Source: Bacillus sp. CHD6a (GTDB lineage: Bacteria; Bacillota; Bacilli; Bacillales; Bacillaceae_I). Taken from it: 64,000 nt of DNA. The notes under the pieces are model-generated. The model worked only from the letters and a program-made list of their open reading frames with translations, had not been told where the DNA came from and ran no database searches. The translations under genes were made by a program, and so were the position numbers. The stretch lies in the NCBI RefSeq assembly GCF_001293645.1, contig NZ_LBMD01000011.1, positions 1 through 64,000 of the forward strand, written 5' to 3'. This document shows, one piece after another, positions 22,369 to 30,833 of this stretch (position 1 is its first letter; each line of letters begins with the position of its first letter).

Positions 22369-22382
22369 TGTTCTTAATAAAC
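22369..22382 (+). promoter_or_regulatory. Third TGTTCTTAAT motif
   Basis: TGTTCTTAATAAAC, 36 bp before the sipW copy 2 start. The same core occurs at 17894 and 21034. Candidate SinR site. Confidence 0.45.
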
Positions 22383-22417
22383 AACAAAAAATTCTCAATA
22401 AAAAAGGAGTGGTAGCA

Positions 22418-22963
22418 GTGTTCAAACGTATTATGAAAGTCCTCTCCACCCTTATCCTAGTATTTCTTGCACTATCTGCAGGGCTGGTCATCTACTTTGT
22501 CTCTCAATCAAAGGGAGATATTGAAAAGGTTCCAAGTGTTATGGGCTATAAGCCTCTCACCATTCTTTCAAACAGTATGCAGCCTGTCTTTGAAGCGGGT
22601 GACGTCATCTTAATAAAGCCCGATCAGAAGCCAGAAGTCAATGATGTGATTACCTTCAAGCACCCTGAGGGCATCTTGGTGACACATAGAATTATTGATT
22701 CAACGGTAGAAGATGGGAAGACCTTTTACATTACAAAAGGTGATAACAATAATATTGCTGATGACGTGAGGGTAGCACCAAATAGTATTATCGGTGTTCA
22801 AACGAGCATCATTCCGGGGGCTGGACATGTTGCTAAGTTTGTTTCAGGACCGATTGGGTTTATTTTACTGATTGGGCTTCCAATTTTTATCTACTTCATA
22901 ATTGAGATCTTTCAGAGAACAGGAATTATTAGGACCGAGCAAAAAGAAGAAGTATCCAACTAA
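22418..22963 (+). CDS. sipW: Signal peptidase I of the SipW (ER) type, copy 2
   Basis: Signal peptidase of 181 aa. Membrane segment residues 8-28, catalytic Ser53 in LSNSMQP and His90 in VTHRI, KGDNNN box near 111, and a C-terminal membrane segment near 145-165. It is only moderately similar to copy 1, so it could be dedicated to the downstream TasA-like pair. AAAGGAG at 22403-22409 places the start at GTG 22418. The GTG at 22409 overlaps the site. Confidence 0.9.
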   Translation: MFKRIMKVLSTLILVFLALSAGLVIYFVSQSKGDIEKVPSVMGYKPLTILSNSMQPVFEAGDVILIKPDQKPEVNDVITFKHPEGILVTHRIIDSTVEDGKTFYITKGDNNNIADDVRVAPNSIIGVQTSIIPGAGHVAKFVSGPIGFILLIGLPIFIYFIIEIFQRTGIIRTEQKEEVSN

Positions 22964-23032
22964 GGGATCAACAAATAGAGATACACTCTATTTGCCACTA
23001 TATAACCAAATTAGCAAAGGGGATGTTTTTGA

Positions 23033-23698
23033 ATGGCAAACATGAAGAATGTCAAAAAAGCGTTAATTGGGACAGCACTTGCTGGAACATTAGCAGTTGG
23101 GGCAGGGTTTGGTACATACTCTTGGTTTACTAGCCATGCAGCTGTTACAGGAGAGGTGCAAAACTCTCAATTGAAAATTGAAGGTAGCGGATTTAGCGAA
23201 TTCACTTTTGAAAGAGATGCATTTACACGTCTTGCTCCTTCCCGTAGTGTGATGACGGACTTCACGATTTCCAATGATCATGATGGGGATATGACGTTTG
23301 AGGATGTTGTACTTCGCGGCCAGTTGAAGTTCGCAGTGAATAAAAAGGGTGATTTATTAACTTCAGATAATATGCACAAAGCTTTCCCGCGCAATGGAAC
23401 GTATGAAGGGTTAGCTGCTTACTCCCTACAGGAGGCATTAGAGCAATATCACTTCACTTTCAGTTGGGGTGAGACCACCAAAACAATGTCTGGATGGGAA
23501 TGGTACAACAATGGCGAGGATTTCCTAGAGGAAATGACGCTTGCGAATGGTGAAGAGCTTGAAGTGGACGTAGAAGTGACACTTCATGATGACGCAAACA
23601 ACAACCTTCAAGGGGCAACTCTAAGACCGGTTGTTATGGTTGATGCAAAACAAATTGATTTTGATGCGTTGTATGAGGACGAAATCAACAACGATTAA
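23033..23698 (+). CDS. TasA/CalY-type protein, second paralogue
   Basis: Secreted protein of 221 aa. Basic N-terminus (KNVKKALIGTALAG), hydrophobic stretch, then GAGFGTYSWFTSHAA, a SipW-type cleavage region. LAPSRS near residue 69 and NLQGATLRPVVMV near 194 recall the TasA fold. It shares its signal region and LAPSRS motif with the next gene. It is likely a substrate of SipW copy 2 and a surface fibre component. Function inferred from family and context. Confidence 0.78.
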   Translation: MANMKNVKKALIGTALAGTLAVGAGFGTYSWFTSHAAVTGEVQNSQLKIEGSGFSEFTFERDAFTRLAPSRSVMTDFTISNDHDGDMTFEDVVLRGQLKFAVNKKGDLLTSDNMHKAFPRNGTYEGLAAYSLQEALEQYHFTFSWGETTKTMSGWEWYNNGEDFLEEMTLANGEELEVDVEVTLHDDANNNLQGATLRPVVMVDAKQIDFDALYEDEINND

Positions 23699-23750
23699 TT
23701 TAAATACGACAGAACGGAACTATTAAAATGTTGGGGGAGGAATAAAGGTA

Positions 23751-24569
23751 ATGGCAAAGATAAATAACGTAAAAAAAGCTGTGCTAGGTACAGCTTTGGC
23801 AGGAGTAATGGTTACTGGCGCAGGATTTGGAACATATTCATGGTTTACAGATAGCACAGAAGCACAAGGTCATGTGAAAAACGCAATTGTTGAGATTGCT
23901 GGTGGAGGACAAGCTAGTTTTGACTATTCTTCTGGCTATCTTGCTCCAAGTAGATCTCAAATTGCTGAAGAGTGGAAGACCATCGAAAATAACAGTACCG
24001 ACCGCCGCATCAGCTTAAGTGCTAGTTTTACAGGTAAGCTATATGGAGATTCTTCTAATATAGACTTCTCTCAATATAAATCTACTGCATTATTTGTATT
24101 CAACAAAGATGCAAGTGGTGTTCAAGATGCAGAATTTATTGATGAATCTCTCAGAGCATACTTAGAAGAAGATGATATGAGCGAACTTGAATTTGAGAAA
24201 ATGTTGCAAGAATTCTACGGAGCGAAGATGGAAATTGTCGTAATTGAAGGAGAAGAGGATGTTGAAGAACTTGAGGAAACTCTTGAGGCTTCCGAGGATG
24301 CTCCAGTTGCTGCAATAGTAAGCTCAGAATACATTGAAGCGCAGCTTGAGAATAGCGTTTCTTCTGTAGGAACAATGTCCCACGATCCAGTAAAAGTCAT
24401 GGAAAAAGGTATCTTGTTCGGAGAAACCATTTCCCGTCAGCATTATGTACATGTTCTATTTGGAACAAGCCTGAAGGAAACAGCTGGTAACGAATACCAA
24501 AACGCGAAAATGGACTTCCAGATCCATGTAGAAGCAAATCAAGTAGATCGCCCGGCTGATACAGAATAA
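23751..24569 (+). CDS. TasA/CalY-type protein, third paralogue
   Basis: Secreted protein of 272 aa. The N-terminal region (KAVLGTALAGVMVTGAGFGT, then YSWFTD) is almost identical in layout to the preceding paralogue and precedes the motif LAPSRSQ (64-70). A central acidic insertion (residues ~140-185, rich in Glu, GEEDVEELEETLEASED) is absent from the other paralogues. GGGGGAGG lies before the ATG. It is probably co-transcribed with the gene at 23.0 kb. Structural role in the matrix is inferred. Confidence 0.78.
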   Translation: MAKINNVKKAVLGTALAGVMVTGAGFGTYSWFTDSTEAQGHVKNAIVEIAGGGQASFDYSSGYLAPSRSQIAEEWKTIENNSTDRRISLSASFTGKLYGDSSNIDFSQYKSTALFVFNKDASGVQDAEFIDESLRAYLEEDDMSELEFEKMLQEFYGAKMEIVVIEGEEDVEELEETLEASEDAPVAAIVSSEYIEAQLENSVSSVGTMSHDPVKVMEKGILFGETISRQHYVHVLFGTSLKETAGNEYQNAKMDFQIHVEANQVDRPADTE

Positions 24570-24654
24570 TTAGCTTCATGCATCTAATAAAGCTTTAAAA
24601 ATCCGTTCATTTACCACTACACACACACTAGATGAACAAAAAAGGAGGGCTCTT

Positions 24655-24858
24655 ATGTACACGAAAGTTTGTCCGACATGCAGTCATAAATCTTTTAGCA
24701 GTTGTTCGACATTTGATTGGGAATGTCCTGTATGTGCAACAGATTTAACACTCCAATATGCATCAGTAGCTGGAGGCTCGGTTGTAAAAAGAGCCCTTCC
24801 ATTTACAAAGCAATTAACGTTTGTTATTAAGTCGTCTAAAATAAATCAACAAATCTAA
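24655..24858 (+). CDS. Small zinc-ribbon-like protein
   Basis: Protein of 67 aa with two CxxC knuckles (Cys6/Cys9 in CPTC and Cys24/Cys27 in CPVC), the spacing of a zinc ribbon. An extra Cys17 lies between. The C-terminal half is basic. A very strong AAAGGAGGG site precedes the ATG. No named family recognised. It is last in the matrix island, convergent with sinR, and could be a regulator or an RNA/DNA-binding accessory. This is speculation. Confidence 0.65.
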   Translation: MYTKVCPTCSHKSFSSCSTFDWECPVCATDLTLQYASVAGGSVVKRALPFTKQLTFVIKSSKINQQI

Positions 24859-24865
24859 ATCCATA

Positions 24866-24898
24866 AAAATAATCGCTGACCTCGGTCAGCGATTATTT
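24866..24898. terminator. Bidirectional terminator between the zinc-ribbon gene and sinR
   Basis: AATAATCGCTGACC-TC-GGTCAGCGATTATT, a 14-bp perfect stem flanked by A/T runs on both sides. It overlaps the last codons of sinR. Confidence 0.85.
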
Positions 24899-25228
24899 GT
24901 TTTCCTGATTTATTTTCCATTTATTAAATTCTAAGAATTCTTTAAACTGATCCTTGGTTACACCGGAATCCATCGCCTCTCTTACAAGGGTGGCCCATTC
25001 TCGGTCAAGGTTATCTTTAGATTGGGATTCATCTTCATCATGTAAAAGAGTGTTCATAGATACTCCAAGTACGGTTGAGACCTTTTCCAGAAATTGAACG
25101 GAGGGATTGGATTGTAAATTCCGTTCGATCGAACTTAGATAAGATTTAGCCACACCTGCACGTTCTGCAAGTTCAGACATCGACATTTTTCGCTGTTCTC
25201 TATATTTTTTTATTCGTTCACCAATCAC
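24893..25228 (-). CDS. sinR: Master biofilm repressor SinR
   Basis: Protein of 111 aa, the length of B. subtilis SinR and very similar throughout. The HTH region reads SELAERAGVAKSYLSSIERN and then LQSNPSVQFLEKV. The C-terminal dimerisation/SinI-binding helices include LDREWATLVREAMDSGVTKD and FKEFLEFNKW. GGAAGGTG places the start at the GTG at 25228; the GTG at 25237 is too near. SinR represses matrix operons and is titrated by SinI. It follows sinI by 88 bp and is convergent with the matrix genes, as in the B. subtilis sin-tasA arrangement. Confidence 0.95.
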   Translation of the reverse strand: MIGERIKKYREQRKMSMSELAERAGVAKSYLSSIERNLQSNPSVQFLEKVSTVLGVSMNTLLHDEDESQSKDNLDREWATLVREAMDSGVTKDQFKEFLEFNKWKINQENK

Positions 25229-25316
25229 GGCTTTCACCTTCCTATCATGCTCATTATAGCATATAACGAAGGGATTGTTAGATATTTAGAACAAAAATCC
25301 GTTAATATTCACAAAA

Positions 25317-25463
25317 TTAGAGTTTAAATGATGAATGATTGCGATAATTATGTAAGAAATCTCTAATTTCTGCAGAGGAAATACCCATTTCAAGTGCGTT
25401 GTTAATTAGATCTACCCACTCCTTATCTAAATTTTCTGTCATTTCAACTGTAACGTTCTCCAT
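25317..25463 (-). CDS. sinI: SinR antagonist SinI
   Basis: Protein of 48 aa. Residues 12-36 (LDKEWVDLINNALEMGISSA, then EIRDF) match SinI's helices that form a heterodimer with SinR. AGGAGGG lies 10 bp before the ATG. It is directly upstream of sinR in the canonical order. Its leader holds a cyclic-di-GMP-I riboswitch, and Spo0A boxes lie further upstream, so production should depend on both Spo0A~P and c-di-GMP. The second SinI-like protein at 17.3 kb is clearly different in sequence. Confidence 0.93.
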   Translation of the reverse strand: MENVTVEMTENLDKEWVDLINNALEMGISSAEIRDFLHNYRNHSSFKL

Positions 25464-25493
25464 CTTCCTTTTCCCTCCTAAAATACTTTGGTA

Positions 25494-25605
25494 TTTCAGG
25501 CAGCCCAGCCATCATAATTTGTAAAAGGATTAACTAGTTTTCCTTTTACACAACCTTAGATCTGTAGACTTTGCGTCCTTGCTTTTCAGCAAGTTTGCCT
25601 TTGAC
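25494..25605 (-). ncRNA. Cyclic-di-GMP-I riboswitch (GEMM-I) in the sinI leader
   Basis: Read on the minus strand: GGCAAAC, then a P2 hairpin CTTGCT-GAAA-AGCAAG, then the invariant GACGCAAAG, then TCTACAGATCTAAGG. Next is a P3 arm closed by TGTAAAAGG/CCTTTTACA, and finally TTATGATGGCTGGGCTGCC. The GAAA tetraloop and its receptor (TCTAAG with TATGA, a compensated form of CCTAAG/TATGG) are both present. All match the class I c-di-GMP aptamer. No U-tract terminator follows. A short AAATAC/GTATTT hairpin and AGGAGGG come next, so control may be at translation. Confidence 0.9.
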
Positions 25606-25620
25606 TGTTGTTTCGAATTA

Positions 25621-25717
25621 TTCGACATACAACTTTGGTATTACTACCAACGTACTTCCTATACCCCAAATTAATTATAAAATAACTAATTATGAAATGT
25701 TGCAGATTGGTGTCGAA
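25621..25717 (-). promoter_or_regulatory. Spo0A boxes in the sinI promoter region
   Basis: TGTCGAA occurs on the minus strand at 25621-25627 and on the plus strand at 25711-25717. This is the 0A-box core. The first directly abuts the riboswitch leader, overlapping a possible -10 AATAAT. The rest of 25464-26058 holds no gene I can support. Confidence 0.6.
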
Positions 25718-26058
25718 AACATCAAATTATTTTACAAAAATTCTTTCAGGAATATAAGGCTCAAAAAAGCAGAAAAATGGACTTGAAGTGCGGTTATTGA
25801 ATAATAAATAAAAGAGTTAGGGTACTTTCCTATAAAAACAAAAACATTATTTTTGTCGATATCCTCCTACTAAACATTCATTTTTGGTCTATCTTTATCA
25901 ACTACCCCCTAAAACGTAACTATCCCTCCGAAAAAAGCTCTCTAAAAGCTATTCTGACTCCATTATGGTAAAATGTTCTTTTCGGACTAATCATATCTGA
26001 TATTTAATGAAAAGTAGCATATTATAAATACAAGTGAAAGAAAGGATGTTCTGACGTG

Positions 26059-26799
26059 ATGAAAGTGAAGCTGCCTAAGCCTTTTACGTTTGAAGGTGGA
26101 GATCGTGCGGTATTGATGTTACATGGTTTTACAGGGAATTCCGCGGATGTGCGGATGATGGGCCGTTTCTTGGAGAAGAGAGGCTATACCTGCCATGCGC
26201 CACAGTATAAAGGGCATGGTGTCCCACCGGAGGAATTAGTTCATACTGGACCTGAGGATTGGTGGGAGGACGTGATGGAAGCCTACCAGTTTTTAAAGGA
26301 TAAAGGTTTTGAAAGTATTGCGGTGGTTGGCCTTTCATTGGGCGGGGTTTTCTCTTTAAAATTAGGTTACACAGTTCCAGTGAAGGGTATTGTGCCTATG
26401 TGCGCGCCGATGTATATCAAGAGTGAAGAAATCATGTATCAAGGTGTGCTGGAATACGCTCGTGAATTTAAGCGCCGTGAAGGGAAAAGTGCGGAGCAGA
26501 TTGAACAAGAAATGAAGGAATTCGAAAAGACGCCAATGGCTACATTGAAGGCGTTGCAGGAATTGATTGCAGACGTGCGGAATAATGTAGACATGATCTA
26601 CTCACCGACTTTTGTCGTACAAGCCCGTCACGATAATATGATCAACACAGACAGTGCCAACATTATTTACAAGGAAGTTGAATCGGACGATAAGAAAATT
26701 AAATGGTACGAAGAATCCGGCCACGTCATCACCCTCGACAAAGAACGAGAACAACTCCACCAAGACGTATACGAGTTTTTAGAGTCGCTTGATTGGTAA
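26059..26799 (+). CDS. est: Carboxylesterase YvaK
   Basis: Alpha/beta-hydrolase of 246 aa, close to B. subtilis YvaK and Geobacillus Est30. The oxyanion-hole HGFTGN lies near residues 24-29 and the nucleophile Ser in GLSLGGVFS near residue 93. The Asp is in QARHDNMI and the catalytic His in ESGHVITLD near 222. It hydrolyses short-chain esters. The physiological substrate is unknown. It starts at ATG 26059 (a GTG at 26056 is possible). In B. subtilis it lies directly between secG and rnr. Confidence 0.94.
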   Translation: MKVKLPKPFTFEGGDRAVLMLHGFTGNSADVRMMGRFLEKRGYTCHAPQYKGHGVPPEELVHTGPEDWWEDVMEAYQFLKDKGFESIAVVGLSLGGVFSLKLGYTVPVKGIVPMCAPMYIKSEEIMYQGVLEYAREFKRREGKSAEQIEQEMKEFEKTPMATLKALQELIADVRNNVDMIYSPTFVVQARHDNMINTDSANIIYKEVESDDKKIKWYEESGHVITLDKEREQLHQDVYEFLESLDW

Positions 26800-26836
26800 T
26801 ACTATCTGAAGAGGCTATTTATTTAATGAAGAAACC

Positions 26837-26973
26837 TAGCTGGTGATTGGAGCAAAAGGCGCAGACTCCGGAGGGGGATAGCGGTAGGTTGAGACCCCGC
26901 AGGCATAGCCGAGGAGGCTCAAGCACCGCCCCTCGGAAAGCGAAGCCATTTGCGGAAATCACCAGCGGTGTAC
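26837..26973 (+). repeat. Interspersed structured repeat, full copy
   Basis: Outer arms GCTGGTGATT/AATCACCAGC pair perfectly. Inner helices are GCGGT/ACCGC, TTGAG/CTCAA and a GGC-ATA-GCC terminal hairpin. It lies between yvaK and rnr. Confidence 0.88.
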
Positions 26974-27013
26974 AACAGTAATTTTAGAACCCGAAAAAGG
27001 GGAGGGATATATA

Positions 27014-29377
27014 ATGGAAGAAACAATTCAGCAACACGTAGATAGACTACTTTCCTATATGAAAGAAGAAGCCTACAAACCACTTACTACACAAGAACTT
27101 GAACAGGCCTTTGGAATTAAAGACTCAGAAGAATTCAAGGACTTCGTCAAAGCATTAGTATATATGGAAGATCAAGGACTCGTTGTGAGAACGCGCAGCA
27201 ACCGCTATGGCCTTCCAGAAAAGATGAATCTTATCAAAGGAAAAGTAATCGGTCACTCCAAAGGATTTGCATTTGTCATGCCTGAAGAAGCGGATATGGA
27301 CGATGTGTTCATCCCACCAAACGAACTCAACAACGCCATGCATGGAGATATCGTACTTGTCCGCGTAAGCAGAAAGGCTGCTGGTGATTCGCGACAAGAA
27401 GGAACGGTCATCCGAATCGTGGAACGTGGGGTCAAAGAGATTGTTGGTACATATACCGAGAGTAAGAGTTTTGGCTTCGTAATAGCAGACGACAAAAAAA
27501 TTGCCAATGATATCTTCATTCCGAAAAGTGCCAGCAATGGTGCGGTTGAAGGACATAAGGTTGTAGTAAAACTAGTTACTTATCCGGAAGGCCGCCTTAG
27601 TGCCGAGGGTGAAGTCATCCGCATACTAGGCCATAAAAATGACCCGGGTGTAGATATCTTGTCTGTCATTCATAAGCATGGGCTGCCGCAGGAGTTTCCA
27701 AGAGAGGTACTAGATCAGGCGAACGCCACACCGGATGAGATTGACGAAAAAGATCTGGGGGATCGTCGTGATCTTCGCGACCAGGTGATTGTTACAATTG
27801 ATGGAGCGGACGCAAAAGACCTGGATGATGCGGTAACAGTAACGAAATTAGACAACGGCAACTATAAGCTTGGCGTTCATATCGCGGACGTCACGCATTA
27901 TGTGACAGAAGGCTCACATATTGATATGGAAGCACAGGAGCGTGGAACTAGTATTTATCTAGTAGACCGCGTAATCCCGATGATTCCTCATCGTCTGTCT
28001 AACGGAATTTGCTCGTTAAACCCAAAAGTGAACCGTCTTACTATTTCTTGTGAGATGGAGTTGAACAATGTTGGGGAAGTCGTAAAGCACGAGATTTTCC
28101 ACAGTGTTATTAAAACAACAGAACGTATGACCTATACAGATGTGAATAAAATCCTGGTGGATAAAGATGAGGAAGTAACGTCCCGCTACGAATCTTTGGT
28201 TCCGATGTTCCAGCTGATGGAGGAACTGGCTGCAGTCCTCCGCAAAAAGAGGATGACTCGAGGTGCCATCGATTTCGATTTCAAAGAGTCCAAGGTTATT
28301 GTAGATGAAGAAGGGGCGCCGAAAGATGTGGTCCTTCGAGAACGTTCCGTAGCTGAGCGCTTAATTGAAGAGTTCATGCTTGTTGCGAATGAAACGGTAG
28401 CCGAGCATTTCCACTGGATGAATGTGCCGTTTATCTATCGCGTCCATGAGGATCCAAAAGAGGAGAAACTTCAGCGTTTCTTCGAATTCATCACAAACTT
28501 TGGTTATGTAGTAAAAGGAAAAGGCAATGAGATTCACCCGCGTGCGCTTCAGGAAGTAATTGAAGCCGTTCAAGGTAAGCCGGAAGAGATGGTAGTATCT
28601 ACGGTCATGCTTCGTTCCATGAAACAGGCAAAATACGATGAGGAAAGTTTAGGACACTTTGGATTATCGACAGAGTTCTATACTCATTTCACATCACCAA
28701 TACGTCGTTATCCTGACTTGATTGTCCATCGTCTGATTCGTACTTATTTGATACAAAAGAAACTCGATGAAAAGACCCAAGAGAAATGGAGCGACAAGCT
28801 GCCAGAAATCGCTGAACACTCCTCCAACATGGAACGCCGAGCAGTTGATGCAGAACGTGAAACGGATGAGCTGAAAAAGTCGGAGTACATGCTTGATAAA
28901 ATTGGGGAAGAATATGATGGCATCATTAGCTCTGTAACGAACTTCGGAATGTTCGTAGAGCTGCCCAATACAATTGAAGGTCTTGTCCATGTGAGCTATC
29001 TGACGGATGACTATTATCGCTACGATGAACGCCATTACGCGATGATTGGAGAACGAACAGGGAAAGTGTACCGAATCGGTGACGAGATCACAGTTCGTGT
29101 TATTAATGTAAACAAAGATGAGCGCTCCATCGACTTTGAAGTAGTTGGTATGAAGGGTACTCGTCGCCCGGATACGAAGAGTGCACCACGTGTCATCCAG
29201 AGCGAACGCAAAAAGCCAGCCAAAGGTCGCAGTCAAAAGCGTAAAGATGAAAGCAATATTGATGACTACACATTTGAAATTGGCTGGACAACACAAGGTC
29301 CTGGCAAGAAGAAAAAGAAAAACAAGAAGTTCTTTGAGAACGCACCAAAACAGAAACGAAAAAAGAAAAAGCGCTAA
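27014..29377 (+). CDS. rnr: Ribonuclease R
   Basis: Processive 3'-5' exoribonuclease of 787 aa that degrades structured RNA and acts with tmRNA-SmpB in clearing non-stop mRNA. An N-terminal helix-turn-helix and cold-shock domains (about residues 20-230) precede the RNB catalytic domain with the metal-binding cluster [12 protein letters not shown] near residue 262. An S1 domain (about 640-720) and a Lys-rich tail follow. GGGGAGGG precedes the ATG. It forms the conserved yvaK-rnr-smpB unit. Confidence 0.97.
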   Translation: MEETIQQHVDRLLSYMKEEAYKPLTTQELEQAFGIKDSEEFKDFVKALVYMEDQGLVVRTRSNRYGLPEKMNLIKGKVIGHSKGFAFVMPEEADMDDVFIPPNELNNAMHGDIVLVRVSRKAAGDSRQEGTVIRIVERGVKEIVGTYTESKSFGFVIADDKKIANDIFIPKSASNGAVEGHKVVVKLVTYPEGRLSAEGEVIRILGHKNDPGVDILSVIHKHGLPQEFPREVLDQANATPDEIDEKDLGDRRDLRDQVIVTIDGADAKDLDDAVTVTKLDNGNYKLGVHIADVTHYVTEGSHIDMEAQERGTSIYLVDRVIPMIPHRLSNGICSLNPKVNRLTISCEMELNNVGEVVKHEIFHSVIKTTERMTYTDVNKILVDKDEEVTSRYESLVPMFQLMEELAAVLRKKRMTRGAIDFDFKESKVIVDEEGAPKDVVLRERSVAERLIEEFMLVANETVAEHFHWMNVPFIYRVHEDPKEEKLQRFFEFITNFGYVVKGKGNEIHPRALQEVIEAVQGKPEEMVVSTVMLRSMKQAKYDEESLGHFGLSTEFYTHFTSPIRRYPDLIVHRLIRTYLIQKKLDEKTQEKWSDKLPEIAEHSSNMERRAVDAERETDELKKSEYMLDKIGEEYDGIISSVTNFGMFVELPNTIEGLVHVSYLTDDYYRYDERHYAMIGERTGKVYRIGDEITVRVINVNKDERSIDFEVVGMKGTRRPDTKSAPRVIQSERKKPAKGRSQKRKDESNIDDYTFEIGWTTQGPGKKKKKNKKFFENAPKQKRKKKKR

Positions 29378-29390
29378 GCTTTAAAATGGA

Positions 29391-29425
29391 AAAGGGTCTT
29401 TTTCAAAAAGGAAGACCCTTCTTTC
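29391..29425 (+). terminator. Hairpin between rnr and smpB
   Basis: AAGGGTCTT/AAGACCCTT followed by CTTTCTT. Probably a partial terminator. Confidence 0.65.
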
Positions 29426-29493
29426 TTGTAGAGGTGTGGTGGATTTGGTAAAATATTCACTACGCCTTAATAGAAAGAAAGGGGGAAACATCT

Positions 29494-29961
29494 ATGCCAA
29501 AAGGGGAAGGCAAGGTCATTAGTACCAATAAGAAAGCCAATCATGACTATTTTATTGAGCAGACTTATGAAACAGGTATGGTTTTACAAGGTACTGAAAT
29601 TAAATCCATGCGAGCTGGCCGAGTAAATTTGAAGGATTCCTTTGCACGCGTGCAAAACGGTGAAGTATTTTTGCACAACCTGCACATCAGTCCTTATGAG
29701 CAAGGAAACCGGTACAACCATGACCCGCTTCGTACTCGTAAATTGCTTCTTCACCGTAAACAAATCAATCAGCTTATTGGTCTTACTAAAGAAGAGGGAT
29801 ATGCCTTGGTTCCTTTAAAAATCTATCTTAAAAACGGCTATGCCAAGCTATTGATAGGATTAGGAAAAGGTAAAAAGAAATATGACAAACGTGAAGATTT
29901 GAAGAAGAAGGAAGCGAAACGTGATATCGAGAGAGCGTTCCGTGAACGTCAGAAGGAATAG
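29494..29961 (+). CDS. smpB: SsrA-binding protein SmpB
   Basis: tmRNA-binding protein of 155 aa needed for trans-translation. The OB-fold core has the conserved GxVLxGTEIKS segment (here [20 protein letters not shown]) and the [18 protein letters not shown] tail that enters the ribosomal A site. GAAAGGGGG precedes the ATG. It lies 190 bp before its partner ssrA. Confidence 0.97.
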   Translation: MPKGEGKVISTNKKANHDYFIEQTYETGMVLQGTEIKSMRAGRVNLKDSFARVQNGEVFLHNLHISPYEQGNRYNHDPLRTRKLLLHRKQINQLIGLTKEEGYALVPLKIYLKNGYAKLLIGLGKGKKKYDKREDLKKKEAKRDIERAFRERQKE

Positions 29962-29988
29962 TATAGTTTAATTTACAGTAACTTACAA

Positions 29989-30016
29989 TTGCAAAGTGAT
30001 CTGTATGTGCTATAAT
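29989..30016 (+). promoter_or_regulatory. Promoter of ssrA
   Basis: TTGCAA and a perfect TATAAT are 16 bp apart. It lies 136 bp before the mature tmRNA 5' end, so a precursor leader would be processed. Confidence 0.55.
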
Positions 30017-30243
30017 ATAGTTGTCGCTGATAGACAGAGCGACGCATTGATAATTGAATAGCCAACACATTGGCTTGATTATCTTTCCCGTAGAAACCTC
30101 GTGTTTTTGTTCTTTGTTGATTTAAACTTCAATAGAGACATTTATTACCGAGGGGACGTTACGGATTCGACAGGGATAGTTCGAGCTTGGGTTGCGAGTC
30201 GGGGGGATCGTCCTCGTCATCAACGTCAACGCCAATAATAACT

Positions 30244-30279
30244 GGCAAAGAAAACAACAACTTCGCATTAGCTGCCTAA
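30244..30279 (+). other. tmRNA proteolysis-tag reading frame
   Basis: Eleven codons GGC...GCC then TAA encode GKENNNFALAA, preceded in the product by the Ala carried on tmRNA. The ALAA end is the ClpXP recognition signal. clpP is at 6.2-6.8 kb. Confidence 0.92.
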
Positions 30280-30500
30280 TAACAGTCTGATGCGGTTCCT
30301 CCCTCCATCGCCCATGTGGTAGGATCAGGGACTCACTCTTAGTGGGCTACGCCGGAGATCGCCGTCTGAGGTCAAAGGAAGAGAATAACCAGACTAGCTG
30401 CCAGGATGCCAGTCAATAGGCGGAACGGTTAGCGAAATACTAATATATTGACTACACTCGTAGATGCTTAAGTGGCGATGTTTCTGGACGTGGGTTCGAT

Positions 30501-30783
30501 TAATTATTAGTCGCCTTGTATGGCAACATACAAGTGAAAATCTGGCTTTATCGGTGAAACCTAAGTCGTATTTCTTTTGCGATAAGGCAATGCCGAGCGG
30601 TATGTGAAGCAATTCAACAGCCGTGTATCGACTCATAGGTTGCCACAACAGTGGTAATACTAGGATGCGGAACTGCTAGTTGCAGCGGCAACTAAAAATT
30701 TTAGTCCGCATAATACGCCAGAGGACCTCAGCTTGGAGGTTCAAGATATAGTCAGTGCCATGACGAAAGCATGGAATTGCACG
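30501..30783 (+). ncRNA. Group I intron in the T-loop of tmRNA
   Basis: The insertion follows U30500 of the T-loop and ends in G30783, as group I introns do. P1: exon CGAU pairs with intron GUCG (30510-30513), giving the U-G wobble at the 5' splice site. P2: CTTGTATG-GCAA-CATACAAG is a perfect hairpin. The conserved core strand AAGATATAGTC (3' side of P7) is at ~30743-30753. A CCATG/CATGG hairpin lies just before the 3' end. There is no internal ORF, so it lacks a homing endonuclease. Subgroup IA is suggested by the core strand only. Confidence 0.92.
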
Positions 30784-30805
30784 TCCCACCGTCTCCATAT
30801 TAACT

Positions 30806-30833
30806 AAACCGCACTTTTAAAAGTGCGGTTTTT
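30806..30833 (+). terminator. Terminator of ssrA
   Basis: AACCGCACTTTT/AAAAGTGCGGTT with trailing T-run. Confidence 0.93.

Larger units (their letters stand above)
30152..30797 (+). ncRNA. ssrA: tmRNA gene, interrupted by a group I intron
   Basis: The 5' end GGGGACGTTACGGATTCGAC and the 3' end CCCACCGTCTCC form the tRNA-like domain; the acceptor GGGGACG pairs with CGTCTCC. Removing the 283-nt intron leaves 363 nt, the usual Bacillus tmRNA length. The spliced T-arm is GTGGG-TTCGATT-CCCAC. The CCA end is not encoded. The tag open frame (30244-30279) reads GKENNNFALAA followed by TAA, with GGC as resume codon. The RNA rescues stalled ribosomes together with SmpB and RNase R encoded just upstream. 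Confidence 0.95.

Noticed and set aside
25571-25786. Plus-strand frame of 71 codons opposite the sinI leader
   Set aside because: It is antisense to the riboswitch and promoter region, with AT-rich composition and no ribosome binding site.
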